NCBI RefSeq assembly: GCF_036059255.1
Contig: NZ_CP107947.1
Coordinates: 1,798,001 to 1,862,000, forward strand
Origin: Micromonospora sp. NBC_00389
GTDB taxonomy: Bacteria; Actinomycetota; Actinomycetes; Mycobacteriales; Micromonosporaceae
Length of the DNA: 64,000 nucleotides
Reading direction: 5' to 3'
The notes below the pieces were generated by a model. The model searched no databases. It was not told the origin of the DNA and worked only from the letters and a program-made list of their open reading frames with translations. Position numbers and translations under genes: made by a program. Of this stretch, positions 63,738 to 64,000 are shown one piece after another. Each line of letters begins with the position of its first letter. Positions within the stretch are counted from its first letter, which is position 1.

Positions 63738-64000
63738 ATGTCCAGACGTACCCCCCGGCTCTTCGCCGCGACCCTCGCGGTCGCCGCACTCGCCCTCGGC
63801 GCCTGCGCCGAGAAGGCCGCCGACCAGCCGGCCGCCGGCGCCAGTTCGGCGACCGTCGCCTACCCGGTGACGGTCGGCTCGCTGACCCTCGACAAGCGCC
63901 CCGAGAAGATCGTCTCGTTGTCGCCCACCGCCACCGAGATGCTCTTCGCGATCGGTGCCGGCCCGCAGGTGAGCGCGGTCGACGACCAGTCCAGCTACCC
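63738..64000 (+). CDS. cobalamin/siderophore ABC transporter substrate-binding lipoprotein, 3' end missing
   Basis: The first 87 residues are in the window; the gene runs off the right edge. Lipoprotein signal MSRRTPRLFAATLAVAALAL with lipobox LGAC (Cys about 23). The mature part begins a BtuF/FhuD-type periplasmic-binding fold: TLDKRPEKIVSLSPTATEML, FAIGAGPQVSAVDDQSSY. The riboswitch upstream makes cobalamin or its precursors the likely ligand; permease and ATPase genes are expected just beyond the window. Confidence 0.88.
   Translation, partial: MSRRTPRLFAATLAVAALALGACAEKAADQPAAGASSATVAYPVTVGSLTLDKRPEKIVSLSPTATEMLFAIGAGPQVSAVDDQSSY

Overview
The window is about 70+ % G+C. Its coding style (GTG/TTG starts, ATGA/TGATG stop-start overlaps, mycothiol-era families such as TIGR03086 and Eis, BldC, a futalosine menaquinone locus in Streptomyces-like order) points to a filamentous actinomycete, most likely of the Micromonosporaceae. 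It is chromosomal, mostly a mix of core metabolism and signal transduction.

Layout. 1-711: end of an integrated element, with the 3' part of a tyrosine integrase facing an intact tRNA-Lys(TTT). 957-11727: housekeeping and accessory genes (epimerase, beta-helix lipoprotein, Eis acetyltransferase, PP2C phosphatase, LuxR regulator, a divergent XRE-cupin/BenE pair with a perfect operator-like palindrome, MscL, GntR regulator, CynX-type MFS). 11741-17855: a partner-switching/stressosome locus: a divergent STAS antagonist, then overlapping rsbR-rsbS-rsbT, an ATPase-PP2C fusion, a histidine kinase with a degenerate RsbT-like N-terminus, and a REC-PP2C phosphatase. 17904-23302: AraC/DinB-like pair, a small secreted Cys protein with a good promoter, and a fused deacetylase-glycosyltransferase flanked by two paralogous 58-60 residue membrane proteins. 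23485-27504: oligopeptidase B, FAD-linked oxidase, membrane protein. 27553-35258: second signalling hub (ATPase-GAF-PP2C protein, giant poly-HAMP hybrid kinase with a 276-bp tandem repeat, response regulator, STAS antagonist).

35423-41442 is a tight operon joining hemL and a phosphatase gene to System II cytochrome c maturation (thioredoxin lipoprotein, CcdA, ResB, CcsB). After a MarR/AhpD-like/hydrolase insert, 44036-59022 carries dispersed late and early futalosine menaquinone genes (UbiD-like, MqnP-like, UbiX-like, Lrp regulator, MqnE), interrupted by a terpene synthase, bldC, an SDR, Cds1, a DEAD-box helicase with a long GDRP-rich repeat tail, and two cell-envelope proteins. Heme, cytochrome c and menaquinone genes together make this a respiratory-chain region. 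59046-64000: small membrane proteins, a divergent pair of secreted peptidases (C39-like and M14), and a cobalamin riboswitch in front of a truncated BtuF-like lipoprotein gene.

Recurring non-coding features: several long perfect hairpins (36-bp palindrome at 8721; 17-bp stem at 23396; 22-bp stem at 59843), two almost identical SOS-box-like sites (9130 and 25654), and a double MarR operator at 42312. No CRISPR array, rRNA or insertion sequence was seen. No sigma factor gene accompanies either partner-switching cluster.
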